From contig CAWZYM010000402.1 in assembly GCA_963966185.1 (NCBI GenBank), positions 235,001-299,000 of the forward strand: a DNA stretch of 64,000 nt, read 5' to 3'. Source of the DNA: Rhabditoides inermis. Its lineage: Eukaryota > Nematoda > Chromadorea > Rhabditida > Rhabditidae. Below are positions 47,101-58,512 of this stretch, piece by piece. The notes under the pieces are model-generated. The model did not search any database. It was given only the letters and a program-made list of their open reading frames with translations, and was not told where the DNA came from. The translations under genes were made by a program, and so were the position numbers. How positions within the stretch are numbered: the stretch's first letter is position 1; each line of letters starts with the position of its first letter.

Positions 47101-50100
47101 CCATGTACTACTCGATTTGAAATAAATATTCTGGTATGACGCCTGGACGAGGGTACAAAAAGTGATTCAATACAACGCATACAGTTTTCCAAGCGCCCAC
47201 CTTGTTGAGTTCGAGAATGACGCAGGCCGAGTGGTCTCTGTGCGGTCCTCCGCGCGCTTCCGCCAGCACCGTCTGCCCGCGGCCCTTGCCCTCCCGGTAC
47301 TCGTCCACACTCCACGACGTGGCGCGATCCGGCAGCGAGCCTGCAAACAGGGATAATTAACACAACCCACATAATAAACGTCAGTAATGCACATCCCCAG
47401 GCGACCTTCGAACTAACAATCCACGTTCCTAAACAGTGTTTCTAGCAGCGCATAGCCATTAAGGTGTATCGTATTCACATGTTGTATAGTCAGGATATAG
47501 CGATTCTGGATAAATGATTGATTGATTGATGCACACCCACCGAGATCATTGCCGCCATATAGGTGCAGATGGAGGCTGATGTCGCGCACAATGTAGCGGA
47601 TGAGTGGCTGGGGGAATCCGTCGGGCAGGAGGCCGCCGTCGGGCTTCTCGTCGGGCGGGCGGAAGTGCGCCGAGTCGACAGCCACATCGGGCTGCGAGCC
47701 GAGCGAGCGCACACGCGGCTCGCCCGCAGACGACTGAACCGGATAGGTGAGTGTGAGAAAGGAATAAAGACTGAACGGCAAGGGTGAGCGTAAGAAAATA
47801 AAGAATTTTGTGTCTGTTTTGTTAGCCGGTTGAATCCGGGGTTCTTGAATTACGGCAACGTCAGCAGATAATGAAGTATAAATTCTAGCCTGAAGTTCGA
47901 GCACGCACCGTGATGCCGCTTCCGACAAAGTCCTCGACCATGTAGAACTCGTCGTCGGTGGACAGGGTGCGCGTTCTGTTGTGGTAGTCGTCGTCGTCTT
48001 CGCCGCTGCAGTCGAGTGTCGACGAGAGATCGGCGGGCTGGCTCGTGTCGAGGTTGAAGTTGAACTCTTCGAGCGCGTCCGTTCCGCACGCCACCTCGCC
48101 GCCCTTGCTCCCGCGCGGCGGCGACTCCACCATCGCAGACTCCACCATTTGCTGAAAGCCATAGTAAACTTTATTTGTCTCTCAGAATCTAATGCAATAA
48201 ACCCAGTTAAATCGAGAAAAACATTGAAACCCTCGAGAGAAAAATTACATATAACTAGGAGTGCCGATGAGGTCACAGAAGTTGATGGTTACCAAACTGA
48301 TATATGAGCCGTATTCAAAACCACACAAAACATTTCCCACCTGCAGCTTCTTCTCCATCATGGGCGGCAGGGTGGTGTGGGTGGTCTTGGTGGTCATACA
48401 AGTCCCGGCCTCGCTCTGCTCCTCCTCCGCCAGCTCCCGCTGCTCCTCCTCCGCCTGCTTCTCCTCCGGCGGCTTGAGACACTCGGCATTGGCAATCTCC
48501 GACGCCATGTTCACCAGGGCGCACAGAGAGTCGGCGCACATCCACGCCTAGAAACAGAAAACAATCAACTTCGGAAAACATTCTTTAAAAAATCAAATCA
48601 AATGTTTATTCGCAATCGCAAACATAATGACAACGCTTAAACGCCGAAACGCACCTTGATGACGTCGTTCTTGCATCGATACTCGACGAGGGGGGTGCGT
48701 CGCTTGGCGAGCATGTCGTCGGCGAGTTGCGAGAGGAGCACTTCGAGTTGGAACAGGCCCACCTCGGCCACCTGCACCCACGCCTCGCTTTTCTTCTTCT
48801 CCCTCTTCCCGCCGGCAAAGTGGACCGACGGCTGCGGGGCAGGCGCCTGGTTCGTCAGCATCACCCTGCACAGTGGTTATGGTGAGAGAGAGAGAGAGGG
48901 GGGGGAGGGAGATAGAGAGAGAGAGACTCACTTGATGCGCTCAAAGATGCACATGAACTTGCACACGTCCATATTCTGGATGAGTGACGCGGAGATGTCC
49001 GCCTGACCGAGCACCAGCCTAGAAATCGATAAATCAATAATGTCACCTTGAGTACTCATCATTCCAAAATCCGTTTTTCGTGTTTTTGCAGTATCAGAAT
49101 GCTGTAGGCAATCGGTCATGCAATCATTCTTCATAAATGAAGAATGATATGAAAATTAAGAAGGATTCTTCATAAATGAAGAATGATAGCATGGCCCCTT
49201 TCGTCCGTTGCCGGCGGATACACAGTACACGCAACTGTGGTGAGTGAGTGATATACAGATACACGTAGCCCGTGGGCATACCCTCATTCTGCTACGCGGC
49301 ATCCATATGACCCCGTATAAAATGCACACCACATTAACAACCCGCGCACTCTGCCCCACTTCTAAATGTCCTCCATCGACGAGTGAGTCGCGGAGTCGCC
49401 CTTCCTCTACCATGATCCCATCTTCCAGCGTCGTGACCAGTGGTCGCCTTTCTGGTGGAAACCGTGTCGGGTCAGTTGGATATGGACATGTGCGCTATGA
49501 CCGACTCGCTCGCGTCTCCCTTCTCCTCGCCTTGTTCCGCGTCGTCCAGCCTCGCCAAGGTAGGACACACCTTATATCACTCATCCACAACTGTGGTGCG
49601 CGAGTGGTATGCGTGTAACTAACTCGCGCAGGGGGTGTTAGGATCAAGGATATTACTCAGCGTAGATATCCCATCCGAATCACTTTCAGTCGTGTTCCAT
49701 CCCGACCGCTTCGTGTCGCGGTTCCCCCTCGTCCATTCCCTCGCGACTCCCCTCACCCACTCCCACCGGCACTCGCAACAAAAACAAGCGCCCGGCCGCC
49801 GCAGAACGTGCCATGTTCAAGAAAAAGCTGCGCCGCCAGTCGCGCATGCAGTGAGCCGCCCAAGTGCAGTGAGCCGCCCGCCCCACCACACACTCAATGA
49901 ATTATATATTGCCAATCCCCCGCATGCTCTCGCTCGTTGTACATATCTCGCACAATGTTTTGTTGTTCCCTATATTTTTCACCCGTTATATCAATAAACC
50001 GCACCTGAGTCGCATATCGCTGTCCTTGTTGACGCACGAGTGGTCGTATCCGACGACAATGCCATCGAGATGGACATGAAGATCGGTGGCTACCAAGGGG

Positions 50101-53100
50101 ATCTCGTAGCCCGGGATCTCGTAGTCCTGCAGGGTGAAGAGCTCGGCAATCTGCGAGACCCAGTGGTGGCCGAGGTCGCGCACCGGCCGGAAGTGCGCCT
50201 GCGTGTTGCGCACCGCGATCGCCAGAAGGACGTCCTGAAAAGAGAGATGGTGGGACACAATAAGTCAGGAGAAAGAAGGGAGTTACGATACGAAAGTTCG
50301 AAACGACTCAATGATGATTCAAAGGTTTAAGCGGGCGCTTAATTCTCATACAATCCACAAACCTTGACGTTGACGCCGGGTCGCTTCTCTAGTTCGATGG
50401 CTAGGGCGAGGCAGTCCTCGCCGCTCGACTCGAACACCTCGCTGGTGGTGAGCTGCTCGAGCTGCACCTCGTCCCTCCCTCGCGAAGCAAAGTCCTTGGC
50501 GCACACGTTGCGCGGCATCGTGTTCAGCAGGTCTGAATGTGGAGATAGAGCCAGCTGAATCAGCCAGTGTATGATGAGGCGAGGATTCAATTCTGTAACA
50601 GAAAAACTGCTTTATAACACCAAACATTTTGAGGTTTTTTCAGGAGAGCTTTCTGAGGATGGGGGCGCGTTCTGAGACATATCTGAGAGTCTTTCAGGTA
50701 ATCTTTGTGAGGGTGCGCGGCAGTTCTGAGATCTTTCTGAGGGTCCTTTCCCGCAAAAGTTGAGTCTGACCTGTACATACACCAACAATCGACTCACTCC
50801 TCTGCGCGACGGCCATCTTGCTGGTGGTGAAGTACACATAGGCGTGCTCGAGTCGGCTGTGGAAGTTGTTCACCACAAACAGCTCCGCGTCGCCCACATC
50901 CAGCGCGATCTGACCCGCGCCAATGTCCACTTTTCCGTTGTTCTGGAAAAGACGATAATAAACTTCTTCTTTTTTGTAAAATTCATATTGAACATGAAAT
51001 GAATCGGTCTAAAAAAGACGAAACTAATAATATACTAAATGCTAGTAAGTACAATACAACGAACATTTTCATGAAACTCTACTAAACGTGAAATGAAACG
51101 CAAAACATTTTTCAGACATCCGATCTGGTGGAAGGGACACTTTTTTTCATAATTCGAACTCGCTCACCTCCATGACCCTCGTTCCGCACAGCACCGTGCC
51201 CTTGGCGACGTTGAGTCGGAGGGCGAGCGCGTGGTTCTTCGTCCTGTCAATGGCGCGTCGAGTGGACGACGGGGGCTGCGATGACACGCCGGCCGACGGC
51301 TCCTCCTCCTCCCCGTCCGCGTCTTCGTAGTCTGTTGATTAACACATTTAGAACATCAAAACATGAGTATAATGAATTTGACAGACAGATACTAACCACT
51401 ATACTACCCGAGAACCATTATGATGAATTAGTCTGGAATCATATGATAAACATGTTTAGCTGAAAAGAATACGATGAATAATAAGTGCACTGACCCCTGG
51501 CGCGGCACTCCTTGAAGCAGTCGCCCTGCAGCGCGGCCACGTTCACCTCCAGGTCCGACGAGTGCGCGCGCAGACCGCTCGAGCACGGCTCCCACAACGC
51601 CAGGTCGTTCACCTGCAACCCTCAGATTCATTAAATTCATTTTATGTGATCATCTTGATTCCAATGCGAGCATTACATAAATGTGGATATTTCGAAAACC
51701 ATAGAAAACCATAGAAAACCATAGAAAACCATATCCTCACGAGTCGGTTGTATAGAATCTCGAGGAAGGTGTGGTTGGGGACGAGCCAGCGGAGGACGGG
51801 CATGTGGATGGAGAGGAGCACGTCCGCCTGCTGGCTGCACTCGTCGGCAAACGCCTCCATCTCGCGACGCGATCCAGCCTCGATGATCTGAACGGGCATC
51901 GGTACATCACTTCCATTGAAGGCGAGGCCAGACTCGATTATGAATCAAAAAGCCAGCCGCTTTATGATACAAACATACAAACGACATTTTCTGAGGATTT
52001 TTAAACCCGCCTCACCTTGGCATCGCTCTCATCCTGCGCGTATCCCCGGTGCGTCTGCGAGAAGGGACCGTCGCGCTTCGGCAGCGACTGGATCATGGCC
52101 GCCGAGAAGGACCTGCGAATCGAGTCATAAAAACGTATGCTACTCAAAACAGTCGACGTCTGCCTCGTGCAAATTTTTTTTCTCAAAAATAACTCTCTCA
52201 AAGCGCCGGCATGTTTCATGCTTGCCTTTTATCGTTTTTAGTTCTCCCTTGCCGTAGAAATGAGCATTGCGATATGTATGAACCCAATGTAGACAGCGTC
52301 AGGCTACCCACCTGGTCATGTCGTCCATTCCGCACGGCAGGTTGCTCTGTCGGCCAGTGTTCGACGACGCCAGACACTTGTTGCGCGCGTCGCTCTCGAA
52401 GCGGAAGCTGAAAGCGACGACCTCAGCAAATTACACGCCAGTACAGTAGTGCAATATTTCCACACACTACTCTCGAAGCGACCTCATCGTCAGACTAATT
52501 ACACGACAGTATTATCACATTTCCACTAAAGTAATGCGAAATTGTCTGAGCATATGAAATGAGAATGAAACTAATAACTCACTGGACTTTCTCGGTGACG
52601 GCCGAGTTGCTCATCGTCTTTCCGGCGTAGAGGAAGGTGAGCTCGTCCTCCGTGCACTTGAGACGCTCCACGTCGCCGAGGAAACGGCCTGCGAGAAAAC
52701 ATTCAGTGATAGACATATCATATCACATATCACACACTCCAAACTTTATGTTTTCATGTTCATAAGACGCGATCCCGGATAAACCTTTGACTTTGACACT
52801 CCAAACACATTCTTTGCCTCACACATTACATTGCAAACAGCCTTCTACCACATTACAACTTGCTCATATTCACATAAAGAAACACGGAACCAAGATTAAA
52901 ATGGGATACCCACCAGTGATGGTGCTGCACCACACGTCGAGGATGGTGGCGTCGCCGCCGAGAGGCATCTTGACGACGCTGCCCTGCATCACCAGCTGCA
53001 CGCTCTCGTCGTGCACCTTCCGGATGCTCGGGTCGCGCACCCCGTCCGACAGACGCAGGTCCGCCATCGGGATCCTAAGAATAGAGTTGAGAGAGAATTT

Positions 53101-56100
53101 CGGGATATATCATAAACTTGAACAGCATTTCAAGAAAATGCATTTCGGGAACACACATTTCTAGAACTATCATCAACGTACAAAAGAAGGTATTGAATGC
53201 GCAAAGGGGAGCAGACTATAACGATTCGGGATTTTCTGAACACTTGAGAGGGAATGCAGTACTCACTTGACTTCGACGGTGCAGTGCTGGCACTCGACGG
53301 TGAGCTGCATGGTGGGCGCGTTGTGGGAGGAGGGCGCGGAGGGAGAGAACAGGTCCTCCGACAGATGCAGGTCGTCCCGCACACTGCAACACTCAATCGT
53401 GCAAACAGCAACTTTCCAACAAACTGTCCAGAGATGCACTTGCAAATAGCACAAAACTTGTAATAGGCAATACATTGTATTGTAACATGAACCGAGCAGT
53501 TTCAACACAGTTCAATAAACAAAATGCTCACCCCTTGCCTTTGCGCACGCGCTTCTGCGCGAAGAACGGCATCGGCGCGAGCAGAGAGGAGATCTGGGAG
53601 GAGAATGCATGAACATTGAACAAGTATTGTGAACGTACAGACGTTATAATTGAGAAAAGTAGTGAGAAAAACAACAATACCAACAATAAAAAACTCACCC
53701 TATCGACAATGGACATGTCGAGCTGGGTGCGGCACTTGGCGAGGAGTACGGTGACCTGCATCTGCTCGTCCTTGTCCTTGCCTTGTCCTCCGGATCGGAC
53801 GAGCAGCGAGAAGTGCTCGCTCCTCTCCTCCTCCTCCTCTTCGCCCGCCTCCTCATTCACCGTAAAGTCGAGCAGCGGAAGGTGCAGGTCCGTCGACGAG
53901 CCCTGCATTACATTTTGGTAAAGACAAAATGGTTTGAATTCCTGAAATTCGACGCAACGCGTGATATCTAATTCAGCAGTTACACCAAACATTCGAAAAT
54001 TCCAATTAGTTTCATGGCAAAAAAAAACGAATCCAAACTGGTGAAACACACTCTTACCGGACAGCTGCTCTGTCGCAGAAACTCGAGACAGTCGGCGTTG
54101 TTCACCGTCAGCTTCATGTTCATCTTGTCCTGCAAGAACAAAAAAAACTTTATCCTCGTTTATGAACCTCACCACTTCTATTGTGACCTTTCACAACACA
54201 ACTTTTTTTTGTCATGCGTGACAATCGCGAGACAATCGCACTTCCTTTTCGTCTCTCCTTCTCGTTTCTTCTTCAAATCAAAAATCCACTTACCGTATGC
54301 GTCTTCTCCACCTCGTACCGGAACACAACGCCCGAGCCGACAAACCTGTAAACAATATTCAAATAATAAACTTTTTCAAAAATTCCAATCATCACATATA
54401 AAAGCAAGAACCAGCCGGATATGGTCAGTTCGAAAAAAAAAACAAGACCGCACCGTATATGGTCGGCTGGGTGGAGGGCGTCGCCGGCGTGTCGGATCGA
54501 GTCGAGAGGGGTGGTGGAGTGGAAGGAGAGGGACGAGGTAGACGAGAAGAATCTAGAGCGTCTCTTTATAACAATTCTTGATAGCCCCCTCCCATTCATG
54601 ATATCCCCCTCGTAACATGTTTTTCGATAGCATGGTGCGGCCGTTCTCCAGAACAGCCGAACCATTCATAACAGCCCAACGACACGGAAGGGGTGCAATT
54701 GAAAACGAAAAGACTACAACCATATCAATTAAATTATACTGAATTATACAACTCACTTGTGGCTGTTGGCGTGCAGTTCGTCGATAGCGCCGTGATAGCC
54801 GCGCTCGTTCTTCAGAACGGCCGACGAGGACATCGGGTCGCTGAACGGGAGTAGGTAGACGAGAGAAAGGGAGAGAGAGAGATGATGGTGAGGGGTGAGC
54901 GTGCGTGATCAACTCTCTGTACCTGTGCGTTGTGTACATGAAAAACGAGAGCGGGGGAGGGAGTGAGAGAGAGAGAAAGGGAGAGAGATGGTCGATGTGG
55001 AGGATGAACGGACGCACAGGTAGAAACATTTGCTACCTGTGCGTGATGTACATGAGGAGAGTGCCGAAGGTGGCGCGCAGCAGCGTCGTCTCCTTCTTCC
55101 CCGGCAGCGAGTCCGACTCTGGAAGACATCATAACTTGCGACAATGCAATGCAAATGCACTACGCACACAAAACGAGTAAGAAGTTTGAAACAAATAACG
55201 TGGGGCAGTTTCACGTACTATTCGAAAAGATAGCAACAAGATTGTCACTCACTGATAGTGGCGTAGTCTCCGGAAGTCGTGGCCGTTCCGCCCAGTCTGT
55301 CCGGGCCGCCGTCCAGCGGGATCGAGGCAAAGTCGGAGAAGTTCTCCTCGCCACGCCAGTTGCCTACTGAAAAGAGATGAGTAAAGGTATACACGAATAC
55401 ATAATCGTCCACATTCCTCCAAACCTTGTGAGTATTCTACAGAATCAAAGGGAGACATAATCATTCGAAATTCCTCCACGTCAAAACCTACTCACCGAAT
55501 GCTAGGTTGTTGCTGGGCACTCCCTGTGTCGTCGTGTCTTCGAGCTGTCGACGGACGACGTCAAAGTCCTTCTGCTCCATGCGCTTGCCCGTGTCCTTCT
55601 TCTCGCCAGAAGACGAGGTATCGGCGACGGCGACGGACGAGAAGAATCGGCGCACAATTTCGACTTGCGAGGGTGAGATGAACACGTTGATGCCCTTGCA
55701 CCACACTTCCATCTCCACCTGAGAAGGAGGAGGCAATCATCACCAAACTCATTCATTTCACAGACGTCATAAAGAACAATATAATGCGCAATTCATCACA
55801 ATCAATCTGTTTTTCGGGGCCATACTCTCCGGAGTCATACTGAACAAAATGCATTCGTTTTTTAAAACCTGAATCTGTTCAGTATGACCCAAAAGCGACA
55901 CAACGAAAAAAGAGAGACAAAAACAACATAAACCCAGCGCACCTTGTTGTCGAGCTGCTCGTGCGCTTGGAGGTCCGAGTTCTGGATGCGCACCACCATC
56001 CGCGTCTCCCCCAGCACCTCGCCAAACTTGACCGGGTTCGAGAGAAGACTGAAACTTATTCATGCTCACTTCATAACACTTGTCTGACATGTGATGATAG

Positions 56101-58348
56101 GAAAAAAACGAAGAAAAAACACAACAACACATACTCTGGCTCGTGGGGCAGGGGTCGGAACTCTTCGACGGGCGGCTCCATACCCGACGATATGGTCGAG
56201 TAGCACGACTGGAAAGAGGCACATTCGTTCATTATTACATGATGAAAGGTGAAACTAAAGGTATCCTCCCGATTCAAGAGATTCAACCTGCGGAGGTTTC
56301 TTACATAATTACAATCTCTATAATTCTACTCCCAACTCTCACCTGAAAATTGGCGGTAACAGTTGTCATGGCGGATAGCATCATCTCTGGATCAATCTCC
56401 ATCGGAGGGTGGGCGGGAGATGTGGACGACGACTTCTGGATGGGGCAAGATGAGGAGATGAGGAGAATTCGATATACTTCTACAGACAGGAAGAAAGAGA
56501 GGAATGGTAAGACAATGATTTATGTGGCCAAGCATAAACAACGAAACACGCGCACGCACCCTCTTGTTCTTCTCTCTGCGTATGTACATGGAAGTGACGA
56601 CTTGGCTGGTCGAGTTGACGCCGTCGCACTCCGTGGGGTCGATGCGCGCAAACACGTCCGTGAACATCGACACACCTGAAAAAAAACATGATCACATTCT
56701 ACGACACGTACAAAATAAATAGCCGTACGACAAAAGAGTTCGCACATCTATGAACGCATTCTACGACTCGAGACGGCTAAATAAATGACCGTACGACAAT
56801 GACATGTACAGCTATAACGATTCTGCATAAATCTCTGAACGACAAAGAATTCTATCATAGCTCCAAGATGTCTACCCACCCCGGAGAAAGAGGAACTTGT
56901 TGAGCTTGGTGACCGAGTAGACGCCGTGCGGCTGGGAGACGATCGCCTCGGCCGACCGGCCCTCCTGCCGGCACTGACGCATCTGCTCGTCCATAAACTC
57001 GATCCTGGAAACAGTAATGAATAGTAAAGGGAATGGCGGGAAAACGCACAAGAAATCTTGGGAAAAAAATAGAAACAGTGTTGATGTGAATGAACAGGTA
57101 TAGCGGGGGAAAACACGAGTGCTGAATATACTGAGATCCAATTTTACCATGCGCTTTTCGATGTTTGGATCAAAATCAGACCCTTATTATGTATGACTAC
57201 GACTGACTGATAAACTAAAGGAGCATCAAGTATTCAAGTAAGTGAGTATGACTGACTGATCGATGGTGAGTTCTAGTGCGGTGCACATGTCGGATCCGGG
57301 CTGCGGCGGGTTCTCGAGCCGTATCGTCGAGTGCGACAGCACCACGCAGAACCGAGACACGATCGCGTCGATCACCTGACATGTCAGATTGAAATTGGAA
57401 CAATTAGATTATCGTGACATTTAAAAGTATATATTTTATATGATACATGATTTCATTAAGTCACATAGTATACGTTTCACCGTAGTGGTACCGACGTGCA
57501 TCGAACATTTTCGAACAATCTCTCTTCAGAATGACCTATAATTCAAATAGATTACCTGGGCGAATGCCTTCACACCATCATCGCTGTCGCTCTCGCTGGT
57601 GCCCTGCAATCGAAGAGGTCGACGGGCTGGGAGACGCTCACACCCACCTCCTTCTGCTGCTCCTCCTGGAACGTTTTCGCCACTTCGATTGACGACACCA
57701 GAGACTCCACCACCGATCCGATCATCGAAGCTACTGAAAACAATGGTGTGAACGAGAAAGAGAAAAACATTTGAAAAGACATGTTGCAAAAAATGAATAA
57801 CGTGAATGGAGTACTGACCGACGTCCTTGTCGTCGAGCTTGAAGGCCTGCTTGGGCTGGAAGGTGAGCTGCAGCTCGCTCACCTCCACCTTGGAGGCGTC
57901 CGCCATTAGAGCCATCCATGGCACCTGCAATGTTGCGGTGAGTCTTTATATGACAAAACGACTACCAATAATAACAAGCAAATTAGACAGCGCTCACCTC
58001 AATTGTGATGTTGCCGATGAATCCGTCGATCAGCTCGAGCGGTATGTTCAGCGTCGTCAGCAACTCGTTCACGTACTACAAATCACAACTCACAACGGGA
58101 TTCTCACAATACGACAATGAGACGGACCTGAACGTTGATGTTGACATCCTGGACGATCACCTTTCCCTTGGTGAGATCAATGGAGAGCTGCTCGAGTGCG
58201 AGGTTGCGTTCCAGAAAGTGGCCCAGATACCTGACAGCATTAGCAATCGATAATACCTTAATTATGCGAAGAGCACTCACCGGTGGATTATGAATCGACA
58301 CCATCTGCTGTGTAGGTGGTCACTGATGTCGAAATCGAAGAGTAGCAT
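43851..58348 (-). CDS. atg-2: Autophagy-related protein 2 (ATG2), bridge-like lipid transfer protein
   Basis: ATG2 transfers lipid from the ER to the growing phagophore. Start at 58348, behind TTGCAGGAGTCG. The N-terminus (RWCRFIIHRYLGHFLERNLA, then LEQLSIDLTKGKVIVQDVNI) and NELLTTLNIPLELIDGFIG, VPWMALMADASKVEVSELQL are the conserved chorein-type region. Mid-protein, LRVSLLPIRLNVDQDTMDFL (about 46600) is the ATG2 CAD-region signature. Near the C-terminus FFKEFTFSPAVSIYLDYQGK (about 45380), GLLGVGRCID, DLLWLPVHELRKEDGHVVKG (about 44600), LQRGAGSFGLSTAAG and DLRHGMQRAYDIVSDGV (about 44250) match the ATG2 C-terminal domain. It ends DEVPGSN at 43851. Dozens of short exons; introns hold repeats, an inverted-repeat element pair, a truncated tRNA-like fragment and a nested gene. 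Confidence 0.95.
44073..44138. repeat. (GA)n intronic tract
   Basis: GA repeat on the plus strand in an ATG2 intron. Confidence 0.95.
44820..44962. repeat. Two-copy tandem repeat in an ATG2 intron
   Basis: TTTTGTCACAA...TGTCACGTGTATATGGGCAAACTTATAGCAATCTCCGAATCGCT recurs about 83 bases later with a few changes. Confidence 0.65.
45660..45795. repeat. Tandem repeat in an ATG2 intron
   Basis: GGTGTTCAAA.AATC, CTACTAATGTAGTTTCAGCATAGTT and variants recur in about two and a half copies with a period near 60. Confidence 0.65.
47466..47515 (+). repeat. Dispersed repeat R3, copy 1
   Basis: GTATCGTATTCACATGTTGT and the following 30 bases match 61680-61730 with about four changes. It runs into GATTGATTGATTG, a short tandem tail like those of non-LTR elements. 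Confidence 0.7.
48591..48634 (-). repeat. Retroelement-like 3' tail R4, copy 2
   Basis: Reverse strand reads GCGAATAAACATTTGATTTG then ATTTTTT, shared with 41454-41478. Confidence 0.5.
49123..49188. repeat. Duplicated palindrome
   Basis: ATCATTCTTCAT-AA-ATGAAGAATGAT (12-base perfect arms) is followed about 16 bases later by a second copy with ATTCTTCAT-AA-ATGAAGAAT. It lies in the ATG2 intron, about 180-240 bases upstream of the nested gene. Confidence 0.8.
49316..49322 (+). promoter_or_regulatory. TATA box of the nested gene
   Basis: TATAAAA, 50 bases before the candidate start at 49366 on the plus strand, inside an intron of the minus-strand ATG2 gene. Confidence 0.5.
49366..49854 (+). 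CDS. Small basic Ser/Pro-rich protein nested in an ATG2 intron
   Basis: Two models reach the same last exon, 49690-49854 (SCSIPTASCRGSPSSIPSRL, then a basic tail NKNKRPAAAERAMFKKKLRR ending SRMQ, TGA). Model A: exons 49366-49382, 49429-49470, 49550-49559 and 49690-49854, 78 residues starting MSSIDDVVTSGRLSGG. Model B: ATG at 49482, exon 49482-49559 (MDMCAMTDSLASPFSSPC) then the last exon, 80 residues. Both keep frame. GC-rich coding-like composition stands out from the AT-rich intron around it, and a TATA box precedes it. The ATG2 intron runs about 49020-50005. The basic tail could bind nucleic acid or enter the nucleus. Family unknown. Confidence 0.55.
50600..50771. mobile_element. Short inverted-repeat element, copy 3
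   Basis: Right end GAGTCTGACC is intact. The interior shares CTGCTTTATAACAC, CTTTGTGAGGGTGCGCGGC, TTCTGAGATCTTTCTGAGGGTC and CGCAAAAGTTGAGTCTGACC with copy 1. The left inverted repeat is missing or diverged. Confidence 0.55.
51376..51414 (-). repeat. Truncated tRNA-like fragment (Asp-like 5' half)
   Basis: Minus strand CTCGGGTAGTATAGTGGTTAG then TATCTGTCTGTCA resembles the D-arm and anticodon arm of a tRNA-Asp(GUC). The T-arm and 3' acceptor strand are absent, so it cannot be a working tRNA. Confidence 0.5.
51690..51733. repeat. 11-bp tandem repeat
   Basis: Four copies of CATAGAAAACC in an ATG2 intron. Confidence 0.9.
51926..52005. mobile_element. Short inverted-repeat element, copy 4 (left part)
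   Basis: GGCCAGACTCGATTATGAATCAAAAAGCC followed by GCCGCTTTATGATACAAAC and TTTTCTGAGG, matching the left part of copies 1 and 2; the right end is missing. Confidence 0.55.
52217..52266 (+). repeat. Dispersed repeat R5, copy 1
   Basis: CTTGCCTTTTATCG...AGTTCTCCCTTGCCGTAGAAATGAGCA, matching 61881-61925, where the end reads GTGGAAATAAACA. Confidence 0.55.
56256..56297. repeat. Dispersed repeat R2, copy 3 (short)
   Basis: TAAAGGTATCCTCCCGATTC then AAGAGATTCAACCTGCGGAGG, nearly identical to the start of the copy at 33175. Confidence 0.65.
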
Positions 58349-58502
58349 CGACTCCTGCAAGGGAACGGTTATGAAATGGTTTCAAAAGCACATGTAAGCG
58401 GCAGGATGCGCGAATAGAGCAGAAGTGTGTCTATAGTTCAAATCACATGATCGCAGAGAGCTGAGAAAATGCGGCACGATGTCGGAGAAAAAAAGGAGTG
58501 GC

Positions 58503-58512
58503 GTCACGTGAC
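58503..58512. promoter_or_regulatory. CLEAR-type E-box GTCACGTGAC upstream of ATG2
   Basis: A perfect 10-base palindrome 155 bases upstream of the ATG2 start. GTCACGTGAC is the preferred site of TFEB/HLH-30-type bHLH factors that activate autophagy and lysosome genes. Position and gene identity support function; binding is inferred. Confidence 0.6.

Noticed and set aside
10699..47358. ACAGGGATAA words at 10699, 13974 and 47348 as homing-endonuclease sites
   Set aside because: Too short and lacking the rest of any known recognition sequence; most likely chance or part of a diffuse repeat.
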